This document shows positions 46,601-57,469 of a DNA stretch of 64,000 nucleotides, piece after piece. Positions within the stretch are counted from its first letter, which is position 1; the number at the start of each line of letters is the position of its first letter. A program made the translations under genes and the position numbers. Source of the stretch: Tillandsia leiboldiana (taxonomy: Eukaryota; Streptophyta; Magnoliopsida; Poales; Bromeliaceae); NCBI GenBank assembly GCA_029204045.2, contig CM055077.1, positions 6,144,366 to 6,208,365 on the forward strand, in the 5' to 3' direction. The notes beneath the pieces are model-generated. The model had not been told where the DNA came from. It saw only the letters and a list, made by a program, of their open reading frames with translations, and made no database searches.

Positions 46601-48531
46601 TTCGGGTAAGTAGCTTTCCTCTTACTTTAACTGGGCTGGCTGGTAGCCAGTTGACCATCCATGTGATATGATCATTTGAAGTGGCCACAACCCACAACCC
46701 AACTCGGTGTATTCTAACTGACCCAAGTGTGATATCCTGCTGTGCTTCATGTGCTGCTTCAGGATGTGCCATTCTGTTTTATCATTTTCTTTCTCTTTTC
46801 TTTCTTTTGTGCTGACGATATGCGCCAAGGCATCTATTTTACGAGAGCTGGACTGGTACTGTGCATTCTGGCATTCATGAGCCATCACTAGATTAGATTA
46901 ATGTAATAAAAAAGAATGTTTGCATTCTTTTACATTTATATTAGATGGATGCTCAAGATAATGTAAATTTTGGGAATTGTGAAAGAAGACGAACAGTAGG
47001 AGTGGAACGGTCATTCCATGTAAGTCAGAAGAAAGTCTAGGAATTTGGCTCTTTTTGATACGCACTCTGATGACTGTCTTGCCTGAAGTTACTAGCAACT
47101 GAGAAGAACAAAAGTTTTTCTCGTTTTCAAAGGGTTTTAGTTAGTGCCTTACGGTGCTTGTGTTACTAACGGCATGTACTGTTTCCATGTTAGCAGATAG
47201 CATTTATGTTAGAGTTTACGAGGGAAGGATGGACCTCTTGAGGGCGTGCATTGTTGGCGCAGATGGAACTCCGTACCATGATGGTCTTTTTTTCTTTGAT
47301 ATCTACTTTCCTCCAGAATATCCTCATGAGCCACCTGTAAGTTTTCTTTCTTTCTTTTCCTTTCTACTTTCATTAAACGTCTCATTATACGATCTTTATA
47401 TTGTATTGTTGGTTTTTCTCGTTCTTTAGCTACGCCAGTATATGGATCCTTTACTCGCTTTTGAAAGAAAAAGAGTTTTCCAAAAAAACAAAGTAGAATC
47501 TGCATGTACTTCAACTGTTGTCGTGCAGTTAGCATAATGATCAATTTTATTCTGCAGTTCGTTCACTACAACTCTGGTGGGCTTCGACTGAACCCAAACT
47601 TATACGAGTCGGGAAAAGTCTGTCTAAGCCTTCTCAAGACGTGGACGGGTTCCGGATCGGAAATGTGGAATCCCGAAAGCTCCACTGTTCTTCAAGTGCT
47701 GTTATCCCTTCAAGCCCTTGTTCTCAATGAGAAGCCGTATTTCAACGAGGCAGGCTACGACAAACAAATTGGAAGGGCTGAAGGGGAGAAGAATTCCATC
47801 ACCTACAACGAGAACGCCTTCCTGTTATCGTGCAAATCCATGCTGTACCTCTTAAACAAGCCTCCGAAGGTATTAATTTCTTTTCATTCCATATAGATCA
47901 TACCTGAAAAATCATCATTTTACATTTTTACCCCTGTAAGATCTGAGTTTTCATGTACATCTAGAAACTGCAGTTTCTGCAAAAATAAGCTTCTCTAAAG
48001 TTGGGGAGTCATGTAATTTAAGAGGAAACAGGTTTTATGTTTGGGTAAAGTTTTTATAGAGGGGCCTTTTCGTCAGTACAAGCATGTATATTTAATAAAT
48101 CAAGTTTCCAAAGGGGCGTATATGAAATTTCAGGTTTTGCAGGGTTGTATGTATATGTTTTAAATTGATATTTTTTATTCAAAAGTTTAGTTTGGACTTA
48201 CCTCTAAGACTTAGCTAATCTATTCCTTTAACAATAAACTCAGCACTTTGAAGAGCTTGTCGAGGAGCACTTCACTTGTCGGTCAAGGCATATTCTACTC
48301 GCCTGCAATGCTTATTTAAATGGGGCCCAGGTCGGGCATGCATATGAATCCGATGATGGCAAGGCCTCTGGCGAAAACCACAAAAGCTGCTCCACTGGAT
48401 TCAAGCTCATGCTCGCGAAGCTTCTGCCGAAGCTCGTCTCGGCCTTCACTGAATTGGGAACTGATTACGCCCAGTTTCTCGACCTAATTAATCAAGTTCC
48501 CCATTCAGGTAATGATCCGCTCTCGAATTAG
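43615..48531 (+). CDS. PHO2: PHO2-like E2 ubiquitin-conjugating enzyme (UBC24 family), 911 aa
   Basis: Coding exons: 43615-44988, 45257-45397, 45476-45670, 45755-45976, 46076-46139, 47197-47336, 47558-47869, 48244-48531. All joins have GT/AG and keep the frame, giving 911 aa (Arabidopsis PHO2: 907). Residues 1-458 are acidic at first, then hold about five SH3-like units of the form G-x-V...V-x-V-x-W (e.g. VHVKWIT, VKVKWIV, IEVKWASG). A charged linker leads to the UBC fold from about 645 (KREWLKKIQKEW; DGLFFFDIYFPPEYP; HYNSGGLRLNPNLY), with the catalytic Cys at about 734 in GKVCLSLLKTW. The C-terminal helix is HFEELVEEHF. In known plants this endomembrane E2 promotes degradation of PHO1 and PHT1 transporters to limit phosphate loading. 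The first ATG follows the last leader intron. The miR399 sites upstream confirm the assignment. Confidence 0.95.
46140..47196 (+). other. Large intron inside the PHO2-like UBC domain
   Basis: This 1,057-bp phase-1 intron (ccag/gtgtgc ... gcag/at) splits the codon for Asp just before SIYVRVYEG. No transposon or open frame with a recognisable domain was seen in it. Confidence 0.8.
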
Positions 48532-48780
48532 GTACTGAAATTGTGCTCGTAAACTGGTGTGTGCTTTTCTATTAAGTGCTCGTGTGTGCGCGCGCGCAAT
48601 AAAATGATACTTCTGCAGGTGTATAATTAGTGTTTTCTGTAAGTAAGCAGCATAAGTGCTATGCTTGATAAAATAAGTGACTCTTTTTAACTCTTAACCT
48701 AAGAGCACCTGGTGTTGTTGGCTTGGTAAATTTCAGACCCAATCTCTGCTATGTTTGCAGTGTGTAAATTGTAATAAAAT
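48532..48780 (+). terminator. 3' UTR and polyadenylation signals of the PHO2-like gene
   Basis: After the TAG at 48529, aataaaa occurs at 48598 and again at about 48774, in TG-rich context. Either could serve; the true end cannot be set from sequence alone. Confidence 0.5.
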
Positions 48781-49775
48781 ATATTTGTTGCTGCAAAGTA
48801 GGGCAGTAACTCTACTATATTGTACTGCTTTTAAATGTAAGTTTGAAATGAAGTGTTAGTCATTGCAATAACCTCTACACTAATGCCTCTTGTTTCCTTT
48901 TGTCACCTGTAGTTTTAAGGAAAAATGTCCTAGATTCATTTGAACTTTAGCGCAGTTCGAGATCACCACCCAAACATTTTTCGAAAACAACATAAAATTA
49001 CCTAAATAATTTATTCATGTTTGACATCAGCTTCTCTGTATTTTAATCAGGAAACTATATTATTCAGTTGGTTTTATATTCTTTTTGAATTTTGGATAGT
49101 GATCTCAAATTGCTGTAGAGTTTAATTCGGTTTGGGACTTTTCTCCCAAGTTTTGTCATAAAGGACTTGAACAATCTTGATTTTAAATTAGCTAAAAGAA
49201 GTTGATGTCAAAATTTCTACAAATTTAAATTATTGTAATAAAGGTTGTAAAATTGGAATTGATAATTTTGTAATCACTTACTCTTTAGGTGAAGTTGCTA
49301 TTTTTTTTTTTTTCTTTCTTTCTTTCTTTTCCTTACTAGTAGTTTTAAATATGAATTGTTTGTTGCATGGTTTAAATATTTTTTTAAATTATTAGTCTAA
49401 AAGCTTAAGTTCAGTTATTAGTATTACAATTTCTAATTTTTATATTTTCAATCAGTAAATGTATTGGTTACTGATTGGAACAGAGAGAAATTGTAGTGAA
49501 TCTTCAAGTTGTAGTTCATCTTAAACTAAATATATTTTATGCTTGATGGATATTTATGCTTTTAGAACAGAGGAATGAATATTTTCCCACTTAATCATAT
49601 ATATCAATGAAGAGTTCTACTGGAATACTATTATAAAAGCCAACTGCTTGGTGCTTATAATTTTTGGTGTTTGGATCAGATCCTTTCAATTGCAGGCTCA
49701 TCATGGAGCTATCATTGTTGATTTTTGATTCAATGGACAAAAGCTTTCATAAAGGAAAAATCTAAATGTATATTT

Positions 49776-49889
49776 TTGGATGGGTGTATATCTTACACCC
49801 TCATCCATCCAAGGATGGAGTGAATTTTATCCATCACTTGAAGCCTCCACTCTTGGATGGATGGGGGTGTAAGATGTACACCCATCCAA
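49776..49889. repeat. 114-bp hairpin-forming inverted repeat
   Basis: The arm at 49776-49812 (ttggatgggtgtatatctta...) is nearly the reverse complement of the arm at 49852-49889 (...taagatgtacacccatccaa). They are separated by about 39 bp. No clear target duplication was found. It may be a small foldback MITE. Confidence 0.7.
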
Positions 49890-50070
49890 GGGTGTACAGG
49901 TAGCGTACCTCCACTTTGATTTTCAAAGTTTAATTTTTGCAATATCTAACTTAAACTTTTAAAATTATTACAATTAAAACCTACAGTCCGATTTAATTGG
50001 TCAAATAATAATGTGTGACTAACATGATAGTAGGATTATAGTGTTATAATTGATAATGTGATAATTATTA

Positions 50071-50440
50071 GGCTAAATTACAGAAAACCCCCCTCTAATA
50101 TCCCGCTTTTTCACTTTATCCCCTGTCTTTTAAAAGTCGACAACCTGTCCCTCCGTAATTACCGAAATATACATTTACCCCCTCTGCCAGATATGAAAGT
50201 CCATCCATGAGCCTCTAATGAGCCAATTGCTTGTAACAAATTGGTAAGAAACCAATTCATATCTGGCAGGGGGGAAAGGGTAAATGCATCTATTAGAGGC
50301 TCATGGATGGACTTTCATATCTGGCAGGGGGGTAAATGCATATTTCGGTAATTACGAGGGGGCAGGTTGTCGACTTTTAAAAGACAGAGGGGTAAAATGG
50401 AAAAGCGGAATATTAGAGAGGGGTTTTCTGTAATTTAGCC
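50071..50440. mobile_element. Mutator-like MITE with ~140-bp terminal inverted repeats and 9-bp TSD
   Basis: The element starts GGCTAAATTACAGAAAACCCC and ends with its reverse complement. The arms (50071-50219 and 50302-50440) pair over nearly their whole length, including agtcgacaacctg / caggttgtcgact and agatatgaaagtccatccatg / its complement. The flanks are taattatta at 50062-50070 and 50441-50449, a 9-bp duplication typical of Mutator-like elements. There is no coding capacity. RNA from it would fold into a long hairpin. Confidence 0.85.
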
Positions 50441-51549
50441 TAATTATTAAGATACCCCATCACAATAATTAGTATAGGTAATTGAGTTGAATTGTATGAC
50501 TTAATTATAATAATTTAAAAAATTTAAATTAAAAATTATAATAAATTAAAATTTAAAGACCAAAGTACCGTGCGTTTAAAAGTTTGTGCACCAAAAGTGC
50601 AATTTACCCCAAAAAAGTATATAACTCTTAGAATAGAGGTACGAATAATCTAATAATATATCTATGACATTTGCTGTTTTTTTAATTTGATTGAATTTTG
50701 AATAGAAAATTATATACAATATTTAAGTTAAGATCAGCAACTACAATAACGGATCGAAATTGATATCTTCTTATATTTTTAGAATGTCATTTAATCTTGA
50801 TCGTTCATTTTTTGATTAATTGATGCATCTGTCTGTTGGCCTAGTAGTGTTAATCCACAATTAGATTTTAATAATAATATATAATTAGATTAATTCTTCT
50901 ATCTTGAGTTTTATGATCAGAATATTTAAATATTGGAAAGAAACTCAAGACATATTTTGCGAGCACTAAGCTCTCTTGAAGCTATTTTTGCTTCCAAAGT
51001 CAAAATATCAATTTTCTTTTATCTATACACTAAATTATTTAACAATCACTCTTGATTAGAGTTAAAAAATTTTGAGCTAAAAATTAAATGCTTTCATCAA
51101 TTTATGGCACACTTGAACCAAATCTTTTTATGATCAAATCCATACTAATAGAATGATGCCAAAACAATATTTATGGACTATGCGTCCGAATGAAAGCCGC
51201 TTAATATGAAGTTTGCGGATATAAATAGAAGGGTGATGAGGGACTTTGGTGATCAACCAATTAAGCTTATGAGTTTGTAAACCTAAATATAATACTTCCT
51301 TTAGCTCTACTATCTCTCTTTTTAAGTTTGAGTAAAATTTGTAGTAAGATACAATTTTGTGAAAAGAGAGTGCATTCCGAGTAAAATTTGCTACGGCCAG
51401 CGATAGAATTTCAATAGCTGATTTGGCAGCCACCAAAAGAAAGAAAAATAAGTCAATGTTAGGCTATATAATACGGTGGCTAAATTTAAGCATAAAATGT
51501 GAAACAACCCTAGAGTAGTCCTAGGCAGTGGAGTTGCTTAAATAGAATA

Positions 51550-52655
51550 TAGACAATTGGATGGCCATGTTTCTTTGCACTACCAATTGTACCACGCTTC
51601 AGGATCTCATACTGAACATCTTAAAGTTAGAAAAAATGGATCCACAAATTCTAGTGGGTATCTACCTATCTCGACCTCGAAGGGAAGATGGAAAGAAAGT
51701 TGAGACAAAAACCACTCAGTCAAGAACTACTTATGCTAACAACGTAGAAAAAAGAAGAAACCCACTACTTCAGTTGGTTCAACACCCAAGCCAATGTTGG
51801 GTGGCGGTAACTATAAGATGACCATGGAAGAAAGAAAGAACAAAGTCTCTTTTTTTAGAAGGGACAAAATAAAGAAAATATTCAATGATGCCATCAAAAG
51901 CGGTCTGCAGCTACCGGAGCCAAAGAGACTTGAAGATGTTGGCAAAACTGACGATTCAAACTATTGTCTCTATCATAGAATAGTCAGCCACCCTGTTGAA
52001 GATTGCTGGGTGTTTAAAGAATAGGGTGAAAAACAATATAAGACCGGTGCCATTACTCTCTCTCGTTCGGTCCTGACATATCCACAAGTGTAGGAAACTA
52101 ATGCTAGCGCAGGAACCGAAAAAGCAATAGAGCTCGATAATGCTTTTCTGCCCGAGTTTTGGAACACTTTTCTAAATAAGAAGGCTTGAAAAATGCTTAA
52201 ACAGCTCGAAAAATGCTTAAACAGCTTAAAGAAATGCCGGGGATTATATGGCAAGGTCCTTTAAATCCAGAAGTGCAATTGACACCACTTGAGGATCAAC
52301 AAATATCATCTTCCAAATCAAATAATCCTCCAACTATGTCCAACCAAAAAATAATTAAGAAAAAGAAAACCAAGAAGCATGTAGTTTCGGAACTGTATGA
52401 ATCTACAAAGACCGAACTCGAAAAGTATATTGACTCGCTAGAAGAGTATGTACAAAAAGATCAGAAGCAGTTTTGATCAGAGATTTGTAGCCGGAGCAAT
52501 AGAAGGTGCCATTGTCCTAATGTGCAAGATTGACGAAAATGAAAAATTAAGAAAGTATGTTGACCCGCCTCTTCCGCTCTATTAAAAAGTCTATATAAAT
52601 TCATAAAATGAATTTGAAATCCATGAGGAAGCAGAAGATTTCTGGCGAGAGGTAT
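51550..52655 (+). pseudogene. Decayed gypsy gag region, part 1
   Basis: Interrupted frames keep gag-like sequence: KKIFNDAIKSGLQLPEP at about 51868 and YCLYHRIVSHPVEDCWVFKE at about 51961-52022. The latter is the C-x-H-type motif (YCxYHRxxxHPxxxC) seen in a group of monocot gypsy gag proteins. Several stops and frameshifts show it is dead. It breaks at 52655, where a solo LTR inserted in ...EEAEDFWRE..., and resumes at 56522. Confidence 0.65.
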
Positions 52656-52682
52656 TGTCACGCCCCGTGTTTCGAAAAACAG

Positions 52683-52719
<37 letters not shown>

Positions 52720-55700
52720 AATCAGAGTTTAAATCAAGAATTTCAGGACGTGAGCAGATCGCCACAAATATAGAAAATCTTTTGTCCACACGGACAGAGT
52801 CTTCTCTATACATGCACAGCTAGACAAGTACAACCATACAATCAGAGATGCAACAGATGCTAAATAACTGAACAAAATCATAATCCTCTACAGCTAAACA
52901 CATCCTATAATCCATCCACATAACATAAACATAATCCACATACTCAAAATCACAACACGATAAATCATAGTCAAAGAACTAAAACTGTAAAAGCTTAGCA
53001 CTGGTCAGCTGTGGCTGACAATAGGGACGACTCTATCGCGACTGCTCTCCTGATCGTCCAGACATCCCGACACCTAACTGACCTGAAATAGTGGTCACCC
53101 AAAGGGTGTGAGATACAACATAAATGTATCCCAGTGGGTACGACGAGCCGAGAAATAGCAAGTCGTCACCTATTGGTATACCGTAAGCAGCGGATAGTAA
53201 GAGCAGTATGTAATCACAATGCTAAATAACAAGATACTGATATTGAAACTAGGCATGCTGATAACTGGAGATAATAAGGAAATAATCTCAGTGCTGAAAC
53301 AATAAGATACAGGTACTGAATTAAGTAGTAAAAAGATGCATCAATGCTGTAACATAATATGCCCAATCACACGACACTATTGGTCACGAGGACCTCTGGC
53401 TAAATGGCAAGGCTGGCACGTTCGGTTGACATATAATCCGGCACCATCAGTGCACTCAAAGGCACACGTGTCCGCCACTATCTTCCACTGTGCAGCCTGG
53501 GGCTCACGGGTCGCCACTATCAACCACTTTACCGGTAAAGAACACCAATGTGGGGATGAATCCACAGGCGTATGTGAAATGAACAACTAGTGCTATGGCG
53601 ATCACAATGCTGACGCTCAAGCTCGCGGTCTAAAGACCAAACAATCGACATAAAGCCGAGAAGTCCCAAACGGGCTGCTGAAAGCTGTAATATCAACTGA
53701 TGCTGTATAACTAAAGCTATATAATTGAAGCTGAACTCCTATTCTAACATGTAGTACAAGAATAGGAAATGCTGATATGAATTGAGCTGATGATAACTCT
53801 AGCTAATGACCAATCAGGCATGCCATATGTTCAAATATATATATATATAGAGTTTGCTGAAGAAGTAAATCGTAAATGTTATACTGAAGGAATAACCGGA
53901 AGGCTCAATCGTAGGACCAAGGCTATCATGAATCACAGGGGTCCGACCAAATACAGTACCTCATAGGTGATGATATGATAAAGCTCGGATCGAAGCACCC
54001 ACCTCAATGTAGGTGGTCTTGAAATCCGCTGGAAGGCTCACGAGTTGGCGGCTGACTGCTGGGACCTGGATCATATACACTGATCAGAAAATAGACTCAC
54101 TCATACCCAACCCACTGACTCATTATGTGCAGAAAGCTTAAACAAGGAACTTCACTGAATTTTCGGAATTCGCCGAAATTTTTGAAAATCCGCCGATCGA
54201 CCAACTATGATCCGATATGTGCCTACGGGTTTTCAAATTCAACGAAACTTGACGTGCTGCCTAGGAACACTTCACTGAAGATGGTCGGGCACAAATATTC
54301 CACCGGGTGCGACTTTATACTCAAACGGTGCCATAAATACCAAAATCACTTTCGAAAAAGCCAATTTCGGCTCTGGAAATCACCAACGCTAAACCAAAGT
54401 CACTGGGCCTGCTAGGACAATGTCGGAAACAACCAGGGACATCTGGGAGTCACAACTGGTCAACAAGATTTCTTGATTTGCCCGATTAGCGCCAAACAGT
54501 CGATAAATCGACAATTTTGCCAATTTTCGAGTCGTTTACCAAATTTCGCTCAACAAAAGCCATTGGATCTCGAATGAAAAGTTCAGAGATCCCGAGTATG
54601 CTGCCCAAGACAAATCGTGTGGTCACATTTGCACCTAGAACCCTAGGGTTCATTAAATTTGCATAAATACATGTAAAAACAAGCCTTTTATGCTATTTAT
54701 TAAAATTCGAGGATTTATAGGCTGATCCAAGGGCACCAGTAGATGGGCCACGACACGCTGAATACCGTGCTTGCTGTTGGGAGGTGGCACATAGCCTAAT
54801 AACAACAATGGGTCAACATGCATTAGCTATTGAGGCTTAGGTTGCTACAATGACTTATCCACTAACCAATCTCAGATATGAGGTTAGCACCATGCTCAGG
54901 AGGTCGAGGGGGTTCAAAGGCTCACCTTCAGGGTGCTGCAAGGCTGTCGGAACAGTGACAGAGACAAGGTAGTCCAAGATACATTTAACCTACAGCTTGG
55001 TTGATTAGGCAAGAAGTATCTGGGGTATTTCTAGGGCAACCAGTAGCTGGAGGGTGCTAAGGGAAGTACCACACGTGTGACTAGGTCCAGCGCCGGCGTC
55101 CCGAAGCGGCGGACGGCCGGAGCTGGAGCTTGCGGTTAACCCAAGGGAGCAACAATGGTGGATGGCTACGCAGCGGGTTTCAAACCCATGCAAAGGCTTA
55201 GGCAGCTTTCCCTCGATGCAGGGGAGCTTACTGGGTGGTTGGTCGGCGGCAGGAAGCGGCGGCGACGGCGTACGGCCAAGCTCGGCCCAAGACAAGAACC
55301 TGAAGCTAGGGTTTATGTTTCCTGAGTCATGGCTCAACGAAACTTCTCTAAACTTTCTGGAGGTGTTTCACTGATGCTACAGAAGGTAGCCAGTGCCTTG
55401 AATCTCCCCCAGAGCCGTCGGACACATCGCGCACACAACCATGGCCAAACTAGGGTTCCGGCGAGCACTTTGCTCCAGCCGGCAACCTATGGGGATTCTG
55501 GCGACGGGGCTGCACGGGGAACATCCCCGAGGGATAAGGGAGCAAGTGGGGTACCTTGGATGCAAAGAAAACAGAGGGAGAGAGAGAGCTCACCTTGCCG
55601 GATCCGAGGAAGATGAAGAAGGTGGCAGTTTCCTTCTCCGGCGATGCGCGACCACAACTGGCGGTCGGACCCCTCGGGTTTGACTTCTGGAGGTAGGGGA

Positions 55701-56516
55701 AAGCCGCAGGGAAGTCTTGGTGCGTGGGGATGTGGTTTCGTTGCCTCCCACACCAACCAACTCGAGATCAAGAAGTATCTTAACCCTTTATGCAACTCCA
55801 GCGAGGAGAGGCGGCGGCCGGCGGTAGCAGTGCTCGGGAAGGACAGAGGAGGGAGAGGAGGGGTCGTGGGTGGAGGTGCGGTTCCACAAGGGTTGCGGTT
55901 AGGGTATTAAGAGGCAACCCTATGTTGCTTATATATACATTGCAACAAGATGCAAATAAGTCCTCCAAATCCCATTAATTTCAAACAAGTCCTTTGTTGT
56001 AGGTGTTTTATGCTAGGAAGTTTCCCACAATTTGATCCATAAAATACTAAGATCTTTTAAGAAAAACCCTTAATTTTTTTTGTATTTCACGCTTTTCGAG
56101 GTTGTAGTGTCGTCAAATAGAAAAATGGACGACACCACAACGTTCGGCTCGATGAAACCTATCGACTAGTGGTTGGTTTGATGAATTTGTGCTTCGTTAA
56201 TCCATTAGTATAGTAAATTTCACTATTTAGAACGCTTTTCGATGACCTAAGCTCGTCAAACATAAATTTGGACTGCACCACTGCGCTCAGATAGATGAGA
56301 CCGTTCAAATCGTATATCTATATCATTGAGTTTGGATCCAGATAGGTCAAGTTAGCCAACTTCTTTGGAAAAGCTCGAAAATCTGACGGTTACTATTCAC
56401 AGCTTAAGTCAAGACCACTATTCACTTATATACATATATATAGGGTTTATTGCACATATATATATAGAATTCAAGATTTTCATTAAATTTCAAACTTGAA
56501 TTTCTCGAGTATTACA
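52656..56516 (-). mobile_element. Solo family-B LTR (reverse) with TSD ggtat
   Basis: This is a 3,861-bp LTR. On the minus strand it begins TGTAATACTCGAG and ends GGGGCGTGACA. The perfect 5-bp duplication ggtat lies at 52651-52655 and 56517-56521. It interrupts the gypsy gag remnant, whose frame continues across the site. The GC-rich part (about 55000-55900) gives overlapping open frames on both strands, which are not genes. Confidence 0.93.
52690..52713 (+). repeat. (TA)n microsatellite
   Basis: About twelve uninterrupted ta units near the end of the reverse family-B LTR; a second, shorter tract lies at about 53838-53851 in the same LTR. Confidence 0.8.
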
Positions 56517-56521
56517 GGTAT

Positions 56522-57469
56522 GCAGAGTCACATCGCTTCGTGATATTAAAAGTGAAGATGAATTTGCGTCAACATTGGAGGACAATATCGATGGCAATAT
56601 TAAAGAAGGGTTCGACAGTGATAGCGAGAATGAATTTCTACAAAGATTAGAAAGAAAGAAAAAAGAGCAGCAAGATTCAATTGCATATGCACAAAGGGCA
56701 ATGAACTATAAGCTAGACCTGATCGATGAAGAGCTCTTTAATATGCTGATCGAACAAAAGGGGATATCTAAAATGGTAATTAGGCCTGAAGCAAGAATTG
56801 AGCAAGTGTTGCGATTGATGGCCCAGCCCCTCGACGAGCTCGACTGATAAGAAGCAACCCTCTCCAAGGAATTGTGGAACGTATTGAAAGGATCATGTCC
56901 ACCGATACTCGTCAAAGGCAAGTAATGAAGAATAGACTTTCTTAAAACTTGGGACAGTCTTCCGGTCACAGAAACACAGAAAATCAATGTCCATCGGCTC
57001 AAGGAGGGAAACAACATTGGTCTCAAGAAAATAGAAATAATCAAACAATAAACCCTACACAGCAGCTGCCAGCAATAATCAAAAGAAAGCACCAATCATG
57101 AAGAAGAAGAAGAAGAACAAATTCTCGAGCATCAAAATCAATGATGAGGGAATGATCGAAAGGCCGCAACACCAAAATATACAAGTTCATAAAGAGAGAG
57201 AAAAAGCTCCGCTCATCGAGAACGAAAATATGAAAAAGATTTGGAAATTAGAGCAAAGAGAAATGTGATCTCAATTTCGTTCGACGTGGGGGCATAATTT
57301 CAAAAAATTTACAAAGAAACGACCAAATGCAACCCTCGACAAGCAAAGGCTCTAAAAAAAAATCATGCCTCGAGAAATGCAAAACCTCAAAGAACATATC
57401 TACCATATGACGAGGACGAATATGCCCTCTGCAACTTTTGCGGAATGATTGGCCACTCTTCTAGAAACT
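56522..57469 (+). pseudogene. Decayed gypsy gag region, part 2
   Basis: This continues part 1 after the solo LTR. A 90-codon stretch (56575-56847) is acidic and then helical (FLQRLERKKKEQQDS ... YKLDLIDEELFNM), ending MAQPLDELD. After frameshifts, CNFCGMIGHSSRN near 57440 looks like half of a zinc knuckle. It is cut at 57469 by the forward family-B solo LTR. All parts contain stops. Confidence 0.6.

Larger units (their letters stand above)
48781..51549. other. AT-rich intergenic sequence with two inverted-repeat elements
   Basis: No gene was seen. It holds the hairpin repeat at 49776-49889 and the long-TIR MITE at 50071-50440. The short open frames here are AT-rich and have no recognisable domain. 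Confidence 0.65.

Noticed and set aside
47209..47544. Antisense 111-codon frame in the PHO2-like gene
   Set aside because: Shadow of the UBC exon and adjoining intron on the sense strand.
54966..55978. Cluster of GC-rich open frames as possible host genes
   Set aside because: They lie wholly inside the solo LTR 52656-56516, bounded by a perfect target duplication.
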